Assembly: GCF_005405345.1 (NCBI RefSeq)
Contig: NZ_BJDW01000003.1
Span: forward strand, 62,001-126,000
DNA from: Enterococcus viikkiensis
GTDB lineage: Bacteria; Bacillota; Bacilli; Lactobacillales; Enterococcaceae
Direction of reading: 5' to 3'
Length of the DNA: 64,000 bases
Positions 55,852-63,937 of this stretch are shown here, in pieces. The number at the start of each line of letters is the position of its first letter. Position 1 is the stretch's first letter. The position numbers and the translations under genes are program-made. The notes beneath the pieces are model-generated. The model was not told where the DNA came from, ran no database searches, and was given only the letters and a program-made list of their open reading frames with translations.

Positions 55852-56021
55852 TATTTAATCAAAGAAAGTCCTCTTTGTCAAAAAATTTCTTGTGAGATAC
55901 TGCTAAAGACGGATGACGTCTTTTGAGAATTTGCTATACTTTTAGTCATAACAACAGCTGTTCATTCCTTTTTTTCAATCAGGAAAGAGTTAGCTGTACA
56001 GCAAGATAAGGAGAATGAAAG

Positions 56022-56237
56022 ATGGAAAGAAAACAATATGTTTGTGATAAATGTGGATGCCAGCAGTATACATCCGACCAATTCCAAGCAACAGGGGGAA
56101 ATTTCGCAAAGATCTTCGATGTACAAAATAAAAAATTCACGACGATTAGCTGTAAACAATGTGGCTACACTGAACTCTACCGCGGGGCAACATCAGATGG
56201 TTGGAATATTCTAGACTTCCTAATGGGGGGAAGCTAA
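56022..56237 (+). CDS. Small zinc-ribbon protein (DUF2082-like)
   Basis: The protein has 71 residues: CDKCG at residues 8-12 and CKQCGY at about 44 form a zinc ribbon, with the family stretch FQATGGNFAKIFD between them. It is a predicted nucleic-acid-binding protein of unknown role. It follows AAGGAG and is monocistronic. Confidence 0.8.
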   Translation: MERKQYVCDKCGCQQYTSDQFQATGGNFAKIFDVQNKKFTTISCKQCGYTELYRGATSDGWNILDFLMGGS

Positions 56238-56242
56238 AAAAG

Positions 56243-56282
56243 AAGGGGCAAACTCGTTGAACGAAGTCTGTCCCTTTTTTTA
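56243..56282 (+). terminator. Terminator after the zinc-ribbon gene
   Basis: AAGGGGCA (56243-56250) pairs with TGTCCCTT (56269-56276), then seven T. Confidence 0.8.
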
Positions 56283-56289
56283 TTAAATG

Positions 56290-56600
56290 TTACTTTTCAA
56301 AATACCCCATCCAAGAGCGATCCTCTTCGTTGGCCTTTGCTCCTACGGAGGCTTTTTGGGTTGATTTTCTAACTACATCACCTTCGCCGCTTAAATCCTC
56401 CATCGACGCTTTGTATTCTGGATAAACCACGGCCTCCAACTCATTGAGATCACGATTCGTGAAAAACTCCTCCCTCCGCTCCTCTGGCTCAGTTTGCGAA
56501 AACTCCGTCATCGGTTCAACCGCCACTTGGTCCTTCTGATCAAACCAAAAAAAGAGTAAAACGGCTACTAACACACCAACAAGCGCTGCTAGTTTTTCAT
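56290..56600 (-). pseudogene. Small membrane-anchored protein with a probable one-base frameshift
   Basis: An ATG at 56600, well placed after GGGAGG, reads M-K-N-stop. Adding one A to the run of five A after the ATG would give MKKLAALVGVLVAV and continue into the 94-residue open frame (56290-56574), producing a typical N-terminal membrane anchor followed by an acidic extracellular tail. The open frame has only a GTG start with no site. It is either a broken gene, a phase-variable A-run or a sequence error. No homologue recognised. Confidence 0.6.
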
Positions 56601-56701
56601 CTAGTCCTCCCTTACCAGTTCTTCATGCTTTTAGTATGCCATAAATGAGAACGCTTTTACACAAAAGGCTGTCTCTCGCGATAAATAGGCTTTGACTGAA
56701 T

Positions 56702-56736
56702 CAAAAAAAGCTAAAAACCTATGAAGGTTCTTAGCT
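56702..56736 (-). terminator. Terminator after the aldo/keto reductase gene
   Basis: On the minus strand AGCTAAGAACC (56726-56736) pairs with GGTTTTTAGCT (56709-56719) with one wobble pair, then seven T. Confidence 0.85.
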
Positions 56737-56743
56737 ACATTTT

Positions 56744-57583
56744 TTAATCGAATTCTTCGTATTCATTTGGGTCTTGATCGTCAATTCGACCGTCGGCTTT
56801 TTCTAATAAATTGATTCTTTCAAGCTCTGTTTGTGACAATTCAAAATCAAAAATCGTTAAATTCTCCCGTTGGTGCTGCAAGTTACGAGATTTTGGAATC
56901 GGCACGATTCCACGTTGATGATGCCAGCGTAAAACGATTTGCGCTGGTGTCTTGTGGTATTTTTCTGCGAGTTCTTGAATCACCGATTTCGTTAGCACGT
57001 CATTGCCGCGGCCTAACGGACTCCAAGCTTCTGTTAGAATGCCGCGTTTTTTATTTTCAGCAACCATTCGTTCTTGGACCCAGTAAGGATGGATCTCGAT
57101 TTGATTGACCGCTGGGGTCACACCCGTTGCTTCGATAATTGTATCCAAATGCTCTGGCTCAAAATTGGAAACACCGATCGAGCGAATCAATCCTAACTTT
57201 TGCGCATCAACCAATGCCTGCCATGCTTCGGTATACAACCCCCGCTTAGGTAATGGCCAATGGATCAAGTACAGATCAACATACGTTAAGCCCATCCGAA
57301 ACAAGGATTCTTGAATCATCATTAAGGCATCCTCATAATGGTGGTATTTTCCCGGCAGCTTCGTCGTTACAAAAAATTCCGAACGAGGAAGACCTGAACG
57401 GCGAATCGCTTCTCCCACAATTCCTTCACTGTCATAATTCGTGGACGTGTCTAACAAGCGATAGCCGTCCTGGATCGCTGTCAACACTTGATCCACCCCT
57501 TGACCTCCTCGGATCTGATAGGTTCCCAGTCCAACAGCCGGTAAAAAATGTCCGTCATTCAATGGTATCAATGGTGCAGTCAT
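56744..57583 (-). CDS. Aldo/keto reductase
   Basis: The protein has 279 residues from the ATG at 57583, 9 nt after GGAGG. The AKR tetrad is seen: Asp and Tyr in RLLDTSTNYDSE, Lys in TTKLPGK and His in YLIHWPLPK; the NADPH site is IPIPKSRNLQHQREN. It reduces aldehydes or ketones of unknown identity (2,5-diketogluconate reductase-like branch). It is monocistronic. Confidence 0.93.
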   Translation of the reverse strand: MTAPLIPLNDGHFLPAVGLGTYQIRGGQGVDQVLTAIQDGYRLLDTSTNYDSEGIVGEAIRRSGLPRSEFFVTTKLPGKYHHYEDALMMIQESLFRMGLTYVDLYLIHWPLPKRGLYTEAWQALVDAQKLGLIRSIGVSNFEPEHLDTIIEATGVTPAVNQIEIHPYWVQERMVAENKKRGILTEAWSPLGRGNDVLTKSVIQELAEKYHKTPAQIVLRWHHQRGIVPIPKSRNLQHQRENLTIFDFELSQTELERINLLEKADGRIDDQDPNEYEEFD

Positions 57584-57791
57584 CAGCAAATTCCTCCTAA
57601 TTTTTATTTATCCTTTAACAAGCTAAAAAAACACTCATGTTTACGTGTATCTTTTCATCACCATTCCACCTTACCACCAAATTCTTGGCCTTGTTAAATT
57701 CTCTGCTCAGCGTGAGCAACTTTTTCTTAGATCGGCAGAAAAAAAAGCGAGAAAGAAGTATACTACAATTGAATAGCAATGAGAGGAGAAG

Positions 57792-58085
57792 ATGATGATG
57801 GATTCAATTATTGGTATCGTTCTAGGAATGATCTTCGCAAACGGCATCCCCCATTTTGTCAAAGGGATTACCGCAGAAAAATGGCCTGTTCCTTGGAAAA
57901 CATTCGCATCCGCTCCAACGAATGTTTTGTGGGCGATCACGAATTGGTTAGTAGCGATTATTTTATTTACGCTCTTTAAGCCAGTCGTTAATAGCTTTGA
58001 TGCAGTCTGCTTTTTGCTAGGTATGGGAATTACTGGATACTATCTCGCCTTGCATTGGTCAGAGAAAAAAGACGAGACAGACTAA
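57792..58085 (+). CDS. Small membrane protein of unknown function
   Basis: The protein has 97 residues and two or three hydrophobic segments (SIIGIVLGMIFANGIPH, the region around ITNWLVAIILFTLF, and AVCFLLGMGITGYYLAL). A conserved-looking HFVKGITAEKWPVPW lies between them. ATG follows AGGAG. It ends in a charged tail. I recognise no function. Confidence 0.75.
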   Translation: MMMDSIIGIVLGMIFANGIPHFVKGITAEKWPVPWKTFASAPTNVLWAITNWLVAIILFTLFKPVVNSFDAVCFLLGMGITGYYLALHWSEKKDETD

Positions 58086-58096
58086 TTTGTTTAAGC

Positions 58097-58145
58097 GAAC
58101 GCGCTACTAAAGGATTTTTTTCCTTTACTAGCGCGTTCTTTTTTA
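58097..58145. terminator. Bidirectional terminator
   Basis: A 17-bp stem with one mismatch (58097-58113 with 58122-58138) and T on the + side; the converging MATE gene ends at 58158. Confidence 0.88.
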
Positions 58146-58157
58146 TTCAACCGTTAG

Positions 58158-59531
58158 TTATGCTTGCATCGCCGGTAATTCGTTTTTATTTAATTTATTC
58201 AAATAAGGAATCATCATGATCACACCAGCGACAAAGGCGATCCCTTCGGTAATAGTCATGGACCAAATCAAGCCGGTCAAACCATAAAAATGGTGCAACA
58301 AAAGAACGACTGGAATGAAAAAGGTTCCTTGGATCGTAGACATGATGCCCGTTTGGGCGCCAAAACCTGAGGATTGGAAGATTCCGGTAAATAAACCAGA
58401 GAATCCGTTAAAGACGGAAGAAACTAATTGTGCTGCTAAAATCGTTAGTCCGACTTGTACCACGCGAGGGTCACTAGTGAATAAACGTAATACGGGCACT
58501 CGGAATAAATAAACAACGAGCGCAAAAATAATTGAAATACCGCCGATCCATAAAGAAACTTCCTTCAATGCTTCTTTTAGACGCTTGGTATTGTGGGCAG
58601 AGAAACTATACGCAAACAAAGGCATCGCACCCAAAAATAAGCCCATCGTTAAAAATTCGGGTAATTGTGCAATCCGTACAGCAATCCCAAAGCTAGCAAC
58701 CACATTCTCGCCATATTCTACTGAAAAATTGTTCAACAACAAGGTCGTCACAATCATAAACGCTGATTTAAATAGCTCTGAAACACCGATTTTATAGACT
58801 TCTAATTGGTCACTGAGAGAAAGTTTAAAATGCCTCAAGAAGCCTTTCAAGAATTCACTTCTATTTTCTAAAAACCAAACATAATAAGCGGTGGAAGCTA
58901 GATTGGCAATAACCGTTGAGATCCCGGCACCGATCACATGCAGATTAAAAACCAAGATCAATAGTGCATCTAGCACAATACTAACAGCCACACTAATAAA
59001 CATTCCGTACATCGATTCCTTCGATGCGTCTTCTGAACGAACTATTTGCTCCAAGGCAAAGTTCAAAATAAAGGCGAATCCGCCAGCAAATAAAATCGTT
59101 GAATATTGTTTTGTGTAGAGCAGTGTTTGTCCGTCCGCGCCAAGTAAGTGAACAAACGGCGTCATAAATAAAATAGCGACTGCTCCGATAATCAACCCAA
59201 GAATAATGCTTGTGTAAAAAGAATAGCCGGCGACTTTCTTCCCTTTCTGAGTATCCCCGCTACCTAATAGCCGCGTAATAAAACTGCCACCGCCGACACC
59301 AAACATATTGCCGACGGCCATCAAAATGATCGTAATCGGCATCGCTAAAGTAATCGCCGACATCATATTCGTATCATGGACCCGACCAATAAAATACGCG
59401 TTGATTAAATTGTAGATCGTTGTGGCTGAGATCCCTACCATCATCGGGATCGATAAATGGGCGATGGCTTTGCGAATGGGACTTTCTTTTAAATAATAAC
59501 TATTCGATGCATTGACTTCAAATTCCTTCAT
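58158..59531 (-). CDS. MATE family efflux transporter
   Basis: The protein has 457 residues and about 12 membrane segments. The start MKEFEVNASNSYYLKESPIRK then ISATTIYNLINAYFIGRV is typical of the DinF/MepA-like branch. It follows a MarR-type regulator on the same strand with a palindrome in between, as in mepRA of Staphylococcus aureus. It is only distantly like the MATE gene at 1125. It probably exports drugs or dyes. Confidence 0.92.
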   Translation of the reverse strand: MKEFEVNASNSYYLKESPIRKAIAHLSIPMMVGISATTIYNLINAYFIGRVHDTNMMSAITLAMPITIILMAVGNMFGVGGGSFITRLLGSGDTQKGKKVAGYSFYTSIILGLIIGAVAILFMTPFVHLLGADGQTLLYTKQYSTILFAGGFAFILNFALEQIVRSEDASKESMYGMFISVAVSIVLDALLILVFNLHVIGAGISTVIANLASTAYYVWFLENRSEFLKGFLRHFKLSLSDQLEVYKIGVSELFKSAFMIVTTLLLNNFSVEYGENVVASFGIAVRIAQLPEFLTMGLFLGAMPLFAYSFSAHNTKRLKEALKEVSLWIGGISIIFALVVYLFRVPVLRLFTSDPRVVQVGLTILAAQLVSSVFNGFSGLFTGIFQSSGFGAQTGIMSTIQGTFFIPVVLLLHHFYGLTGLIWSMTITEGIAFVAGVIMMIPYLNKLNKNELPAMQA

Positions 59532-59557
59532 GATACTACCTTCTTCTATTTATTTAT

Positions 59558-59579
59558 AATAGTTAGAATTCTAACTATT
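59558..59579. promoter_or_regulatory. Candidate MarR operator between regulator and exporter
   Basis: A perfect 22-bp palindrome centred on GTTAGAATTCTAAC lies 27 nt upstream of the MATE start codon. MepR-type proteins bind GTTAG repeats. Confidence 0.7.
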
Positions 59580-59610
59580 TAGGTACAAGCAGTTCTATAC
59601 TGCTTGTTCA

Positions 59611-60030
59611 TTAAAAACTGTGATCGATTTTTCTAAGTAACTCGGTTAACTCTTGCACTTCTTCCGAGTCTAATGCTTTGATCAGCTCTTTTTCAGCTGC
59701 ATAAAACGCCTCATTGGTTTCATTAATGATCGCTTTTCCTTTAGGCAAAACATAAATATTTTTTTGCCGCTCATTATCGGCTGGAATCCGGCGTTCGATG
59801 TACCCTTTTTTTTCTAACCCTTGCAACATACTAGTGATACTGGCGCCTCGTCGTTGAAAGACTTCAGCCAAATCTTTTTGGATCAAGCCTTTGTCTTCGT
59901 TTTGTGCGATATACGCAATCATTCGTGCTTGTTGCGGACTGACACCTAACGATTCCGTGCGATCTTTCATCGATTCACGAGATTTATGCATGATCGAGCG
60001 CAGTAGATTGGAAACAACCATTCTATCCAA
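59611..60030 (-). CDS. MarR family repressor (MepR-like)
   Basis: The protein has 139 residues with a winged helix (IQKDLAEVFQRRGASITSMLQGLEKKGYIERR). The TTG start is 7 nt after AGGAGG and matches MDRMVVSNLLRSIMHKS. It is the likely repressor of itself and the downstream MATE exporter, released by the exported drug. Its ribosome site overlaps the operator CTAACAGTTAGGAGG. Confidence 0.88.
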   Translation of the reverse strand: MDRMVVSNLLRSIMHKSRESMKDRTESLGVSPQQARMIAYIAQNEDKGLIQKDLAEVFQRRGASITSMLQGLEKKGYIERRIPADNERQKNIYVLPKGKAIINETNEAFYAAEKELIKALDSEEVQELTELLRKIDHSF

Positions 60031-60041
60031 AAGAACCCCTC

Positions 60042-60067
60042 CTAACTGTTAGACACCTAACTGTTAG
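60042..60067. promoter_or_regulatory. Paired MarR operators upstream of the regulator
   Basis: CTAACTGTTAG occurs twice (60042-60052 and 60057-60067) with centres 15 bp apart. A related site ATTAGATTTCTAAC lies at 60125-60138, and CTAATTGTTA at 60301-60310 in front of the lipoprotein gene. Confidence 0.7.
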
Positions 60068-60352
60068 AAAATAATATACACGCTGGCAAAACAAAAGTCA
60101 ATGGAAAAGATTCGTTTTCTAAAAATTAGATTTCTAACTTTATTTACGCATTCTAATTTTTTCCGGTTTCAAGTAGAATACAAGCTTATTTTTAGAAATA
60201 AATATATTTAATTATGTTTTATTATTCTAAAAAATATTTTTTATTTTTGATAAAAACTCAATTATAGTATAATTTAATTACAAAAAACTTTTTAAGTTGT
60301 CTAATTGTTATTTTTGTTTACTATTACAAAAAATCGGATTGGAGGAATGGCT

Positions 60353-60985
60353 ATGAAAAAAATTATTAAGTTAGGACTTGTTCTTGCATTAGGCTTGATT
60401 TTTGTCGGTTGTGGTGACAATGCCACTAATGAAACAACTACAAGTCAATCGCAAACAATCAGCTCACTTGAAAAAAACAATCAAGACTTAAAGGCGACCG
60501 TCTCATCTTTAGAGAAGACTGTGAATTCTTTTGAAAAAGAAAAAGCTGCGGAGGAAAAGACACAGAACGCCGAGCAAGAGCAAAAACAAAGGGATTTGGC
60601 CAACACGAAAAAAGCCGAAGAAGACCAGCAACGAAAAGAACAAGAAGCTCAAGCTGCCGCCGAGAAACAAGCAGCTGAAAAAGCGGAGGCTGCCAAACAG
60701 GCCGAGGAAAAACGTGTTGCAGAAGAAGCGGAGGCGGCACGTAAGGCAGAAGAACAACGAGTCGCACAAGAAGCGGCTGCTCAAGCACAGGCAGAAGCTG
60801 AAACTCGTGCCCAACAAGAAGCTCAGGTTCAGCAAGCCGCCCAACCGGCTCAAGGTCAGACCGTTTATGTCACACCGACAGACAGCAAATATCACACTCA
60901 CCAATGCGGCAATGGCACCTACAGCCCCGCCACACTAGAAGAAGCTCAAGGTCGTGGATTAACCGCCTGTGCGAAGTGTTTTTAA
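60353..60985 (+). CDS. Coiled-coil lipoprotein with C-terminal metal-binding-like motif
   Basis: The protein has 210 residues from the ATG 7 nt after GGAGG. The signal ends in lipobox FVGC; then Ser/Thr-rich linker, a coiled coil (about 33-65) and a long Glu/Ala/Lys/Gln-rich helix (about 60-165). The last 40 residues (YVTPTDSKYHTHQCGNGTY … CAKCF) carry H-x-x-x-C and C-x-x-C, a motif seen at the end of many Firmicutes secreted proteins. Function unknown. Its AT-rich 5' region and distinct codon use may mark foreign origin. Confidence 0.82.
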   Translation: MKKIIKLGLVLALGLIFVGCGDNATNETTTSQSQTISSLEKNNQDLKATVSSLEKTVNSFEKEKAAEEKTQNAEQEQKQRDLANTKKAEEDQQRKEQEAQAAAEKQAAEKAEAAKQAEEKRVAEEAEAARKAEEQRVAQEAAAQAQAEAETRAQQEAQVQQAAQPAQGQTVYVTPTDSKYHTHQCGNGTYSPATLEEAQGRGLTACAKCF

Positions 60986-60992
60986 TTAAAAA

Positions 60993-61030
60993 ATAAAGCC
61001 ACTGAAAAGTAAACTTTTCAGTGGCTTTAT
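60993..61030. terminator. Bidirectional terminator after the lipoprotein gene
   Basis: A perfect stem, AAAGCCACTGAAAAG (60995-61009) with 61014-61028, extended at both ends by A/T pairs. Confidence 0.9.
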
Positions 61031-61038
61031 TCATTGTT

Positions 61039-61929
61039 TTAGTTCTTCTTTAAATTGCCCGCAAAGGCCTGCATTCCTTTACGAATATAAGTAAAGCCGG
61101 AATAAAGTACGACTACGATAACAACCCATGTCAAAACGTTCATGTTCAACCCAGTGACAAAGCGCGTTGCAATGATTACCCCGATAACCCCACCGATTGT
61201 AATTCCCAAACTAACTTTACGAGCATAATCTCCCGATTTAATAAAGTTTGTACCGGCAACTGGCATTAAGCCTGCACAGGAAGCCATCATGATGGGAAAA
61301 GCCACTAACGGACTTAAGCCAAGCATATAAACCAAGGCCATACACGGTGCGTAAAGCCCTACACCAATCGTCATCAGAGCCCCCAAAATAAAATTACCGA
61401 TAATCCCAATGATTAATTTTGAACCCGTCAAACCGGTTAAATGATTGCCTGTTCCTAATAGATCCAATAATCCTAATTGTTTTAGCGCCATTAATGCGGC
61501 GGTGACGATCAACGCAATCCCCATGTAAAATTGGACTTTTTTCTCAGGTAGCTTGCTGACCGTTTTCGAACCAATGTAAGAACCAACAATTGCGGAAATG
61601 ACTAACGAAAATAGAGTCAACGGTGCTACTTTTACCACCGTAATAAAAATAAACGCTTCAATAATGACCGGCACCGTGTGGGAAACATTCAATGTCCCCG
61701 GTAACTGACGATCGTTGTCTAATTGCTTCGTCGTTTCTAACAGCATCGTCGTTGGTGCAAAACTCCCGATTCCCAGCGTATCCATCGCATCCGTCACCAA
61801 GCCGATCAACCCAGCAACGAGCCAATTCCCGCCGCCTAAATTTTTTCGCTCCGCAACCAAATCGCGAATAAAATAAAAAAGATAATAAACCAAGAGGACT
61901 GCTAAAAGTCCCAATAAAATCTGTACCAT
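61039..61929 (-). CDS. TauE/SafE family sulfite exporter-like membrane protein
   Basis: The protein has 296 residues and about eight membrane segments with the family repeats (GIGSFAPTTMLLE; GVGLYAPCMALVYMLGLSPLVAFP). Members export sulfite, sulfonates or other anions. It lies alone, with no sulfur-metabolism gene nearby in the window, so the substrate is unknown. It has a strong GGAGAGA site. Confidence 0.9.
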   Translation of the reverse strand: MVQILLGLLAVLLVYYLFYFIRDLVAERKNLGGGNWLVAGLIGLVTDAMDTLGIGSFAPTTMLLETTKQLDNDRQLPGTLNVSHTVPVIIEAFIFITVVKVAPLTLFSLVISAIVGSYIGSKTVSKLPEKKVQFYMGIALIVTAALMALKQLGLLDLLGTGNHLTGLTGSKLIIGIIGNFILGALMTIGVGLYAPCMALVYMLGLSPLVAFPIMMASCAGLMPVAGTNFIKSGDYARKVSLGITIGGVIGVIIATRFVTGLNMNVLTWVVIVVVLYSGFTYIRKGMQAFAGNLKKN

Positions 61930-62072
61930 AATTCTCTCCTTTGAATAATTAATTGAATGAAAGCTCTTTTACCTGTAAAGATGGTACAACAATTCACATA
62001 CTTTTTGACTGAAATTAACTAACAATTTGATGATATTCATCAAATAAATTTTGCAAAAAGTGCTAAGCTTCA

Positions 62073-62106
62073 CACAAAAAAATGACCCACACTGGTTTGC
62101 GAGTCA
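62073..62106 (-). terminator. Terminator after the DUF1801 gene
   Basis: TGACCCACA pairs with TGCGAGTCA (two wobble pairs); the minus strand then has seven T. Confidence 0.7.
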
Positions 62107-62122
62107 CTCTACAGCTTTTCAT

Positions 62123-62470
62123 TTATTGATCTTCCATCACTTCTTGCAAGCGAAAACGTACCATTGCTTTAATCAAATCAATTGGCAACTCTTGGTCATA
62201 AGGAAACTGAACGGCTCCCTTAGAGGTTTTGTAGTCCTTTAATTGTTTTTCAAAAGCTCTCATAGCGCTAGGCGTCGGATAAAAACCGATATGCTTTTTC
62301 ATTGCCCCGAAATGAACCAAGTTTTCTTTTAAATAAAAGGTTGGCATCTGGTACGAAATTTTCTCTTTCGTCTCGGGTGGAACCGTTTCTTTAATTACTT
62401 GATACATTTCTTTTAGCTTGGGCTGCTGATCTTTTTCAGCCTCATTGATATATTCTTCGATTGATGTCAT
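62123..62470 (-). CDS. DUF1801/YdhG-like protein
   Basis: The protein has 115 residues: MTSIEEYINEAEKDQQPKLKEMYQVI…PPETKEKISYQMPTFY and IGFYPTPSAMRAFEKQLKDYKTSKG are typical of the YdhG/DUF1801 family. Bacillus relatives have been called iron chaperones (frataxin-like fold), with limited proof. It is monocistronic. Confidence 0.85.
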   Translation of the reverse strand: MTSIEEYINEAEKDQQPKLKEMYQVIKETVPPETKEKISYQMPTFYLKENLVHFGAMKKHIGFYPTPSAMRAFEKQLKDYKTSKGAVQFPYDQELPIDLIKAMVRFRLQEVMEDQ

Positions 62471-62529
62471 CGCTTCACGTCCTTTCTTTTAGTCTAGCGG
62501 ATAAGACTGAAAAGGGATACAAAACTGCT

Positions 62530-62841
62530 CTATTCTTCTTTCAAGCTCTCTCCTAAAGAAAAGCCATCAAAGGTCTCGCCATCATAATATTTCAATAATT
62601 GGTCTGCTGTTAATAAAGAAGACGTCATTTCTTCGTCCTTTTCTTCCTCTACTTGATTTAGCGCGACATATTCTTGATATTGCTCTGCTAATTGACGGTA
62701 CATCGCTTTTTTTGAAGAGCCTTCGCCGGTAATAAACGGCAGTTCTTTCAGATGGCCGCGATAAAGGGGTAAATTGCCCACCCACTCGATTGGCTGTTCT
62801 ACGACGGTTAGTTGGACGTCGGCAAAAATATCTTCATACAT
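62530..62841 (-). CDS. Small protein of unknown function, HicB-like in part
   Basis: The protein has 103 residues. The N-terminal half (WVGNLPLYRGHLKELPFITGEG… then KKAMYRQLAEQYQEYV) has a layout like HicB-type antitoxins (aromatic–glycine–proline, then a helix), but no toxin partner or DNA-binding domain is seen. The tail is Glu-rich. It overlaps the upstream AraC gene by 8 nt and is co-translated with it. Confidence 0.65.
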   Translation of the reverse strand: MYEDIFADVQLTVVEQPIEWVGNLPLYRGHLKELPFITGEGSSKKAMYRQLAEQYQEYVALNQVEEEKDEEMTSSLLTADQLLKYYDGETFDGFSLGESLKEE

Positions 62842-63793
62842 TGGTTTTTTCCTCCTGAATTTTTCGATATTGGCGTGGGGTAAGCCCTTCGATTTGCTTG
62901 AAACGTTTATAGAAAAAGGCCTTATCTTTATAGCCTAAGCGTTCGACAATGGTTTGAACGGTCAGATCCGTTTGCTCTAAGTAGCGCTTGCAGCGCTGGA
63001 TGCGACGCAGCAACACGATCTCCGTGAAGGCCTGCCCAGTTTTTTCCTTCAACAAGCTCGACAAATAATTCGGGTGAAAATGAAATTTCTGAGCGACCTC
63101 TTCTAGTGTCACCTGCTCCAAGCGAGCATCGATATAGGCTAAAATTTCTTCCATTAATTGGCCACTGGACACGAAGCTGTCTCTGGCGACAAGATGTCCC
63201 ATCTCGGCTTGACTGATCTCCACAATCAGCAATACAAACGCTGCCTTCGTTACCTTGTTATTGAAATACGCCATCTTGACCACTTGTTTTAACAACAGCA
63301 ACGCATAAAAATGAACATCCGTTAATGTCGCAAAATCATACACCAAATAACGGCTAACGCCTAGGAATTCTGTACTTATTGCTTCGATAAAAAAGCGATA
63401 CAACAACGGTTCTTCAAAAAATTGACCTAATAATGACTCGGTGAAGTAGCTTGCCTTAAAATAAAAAGTAATGACTTCCGCATTCCGGTCTCCTTGAAAA
63501 GAAAGTCCCGTAGCCCCATTCGTTAGGATTAATCCACCCCTACCAAGCGGTCTTGCAGACGCATCGAGTTCCACCACGACTGCCCCTTCCAGCACATACA
63601 ACACCCGAATAAAATCCGAAGAAACTTCAATCTGCTGTTCGCTCTTGCGCGTTACAAAAGCCGCAATCTCACGCTTGGGATTTTCCACAAATTGCTGAAC
63701 CTCCGCTTTCATCTCTTTATCATCAACCAGATAGCAATCCAATGTTTCCAAAAACTGATAAAACTGATCGTATTGCTGCTCCGTTACCTTCAT
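62834..63793 (-). CDS. AraC family transcriptional regulator
   Basis: The protein has 319 residues. The N-terminal part holds a cupin-like sensor (VLYVLEGAVVVELDASARPL); the C-terminal 100 residues contain two AraC helix-turn-helices (VTLEEVAQKFHFHPNYLSSLLK; VQTIVERLGYKDKAFFYKRF). It probably responds to a sugar. The neighbouring small gene is its only obvious co-transcribed partner. It is divergent from proC. Confidence 0.88.
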   Translation of the reverse strand: MKVTEQQYDQFYQFLETLDCYLVDDKEMKAEVQQFVENPKREIAAFVTRKSEQQIEVSSDFIRVLYVLEGAVVVELDASARPLGRGGLILTNGATGLSFQGDRNAEVITFYFKASYFTESLLGQFFEEPLLYRFFIEAISTEFLGVSRYLVYDFATLTDVHFYALLLLKQVVKMAYFNNKVTKAAFVLLIVEISQAEMGHLVARDSFVSSGQLMEEILAYIDARLEQVTLEEVAQKFHFHPNYLSSLLKEKTGQAFTEIVLLRRIQRCKRYLEQTDLTVQTIVERLGYKDKAFFYKRFKQIEGLTPRQYRKIQEEKTNV

Positions 63794-63937
63794 TTTCCAC
63801 CGCCTTAGAATCGAACACTTTTTTCTTTATCTACACTATTTTAAACAACTGTTTCTCAGCATATAATTTCTTTATTGATTGTAGCATTTTTAGCGTTTCA
63901 TTACATTTGATTCAAACACTTCTAAGGAGGATTTAGT

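Noticed and set aside
60459-60938. Long open frames in other frames of the lipoprotein gene
   Set aside because: They arise from the repetitive Glu/Ala/Lys/Gln coding region and have no ribosome sites.
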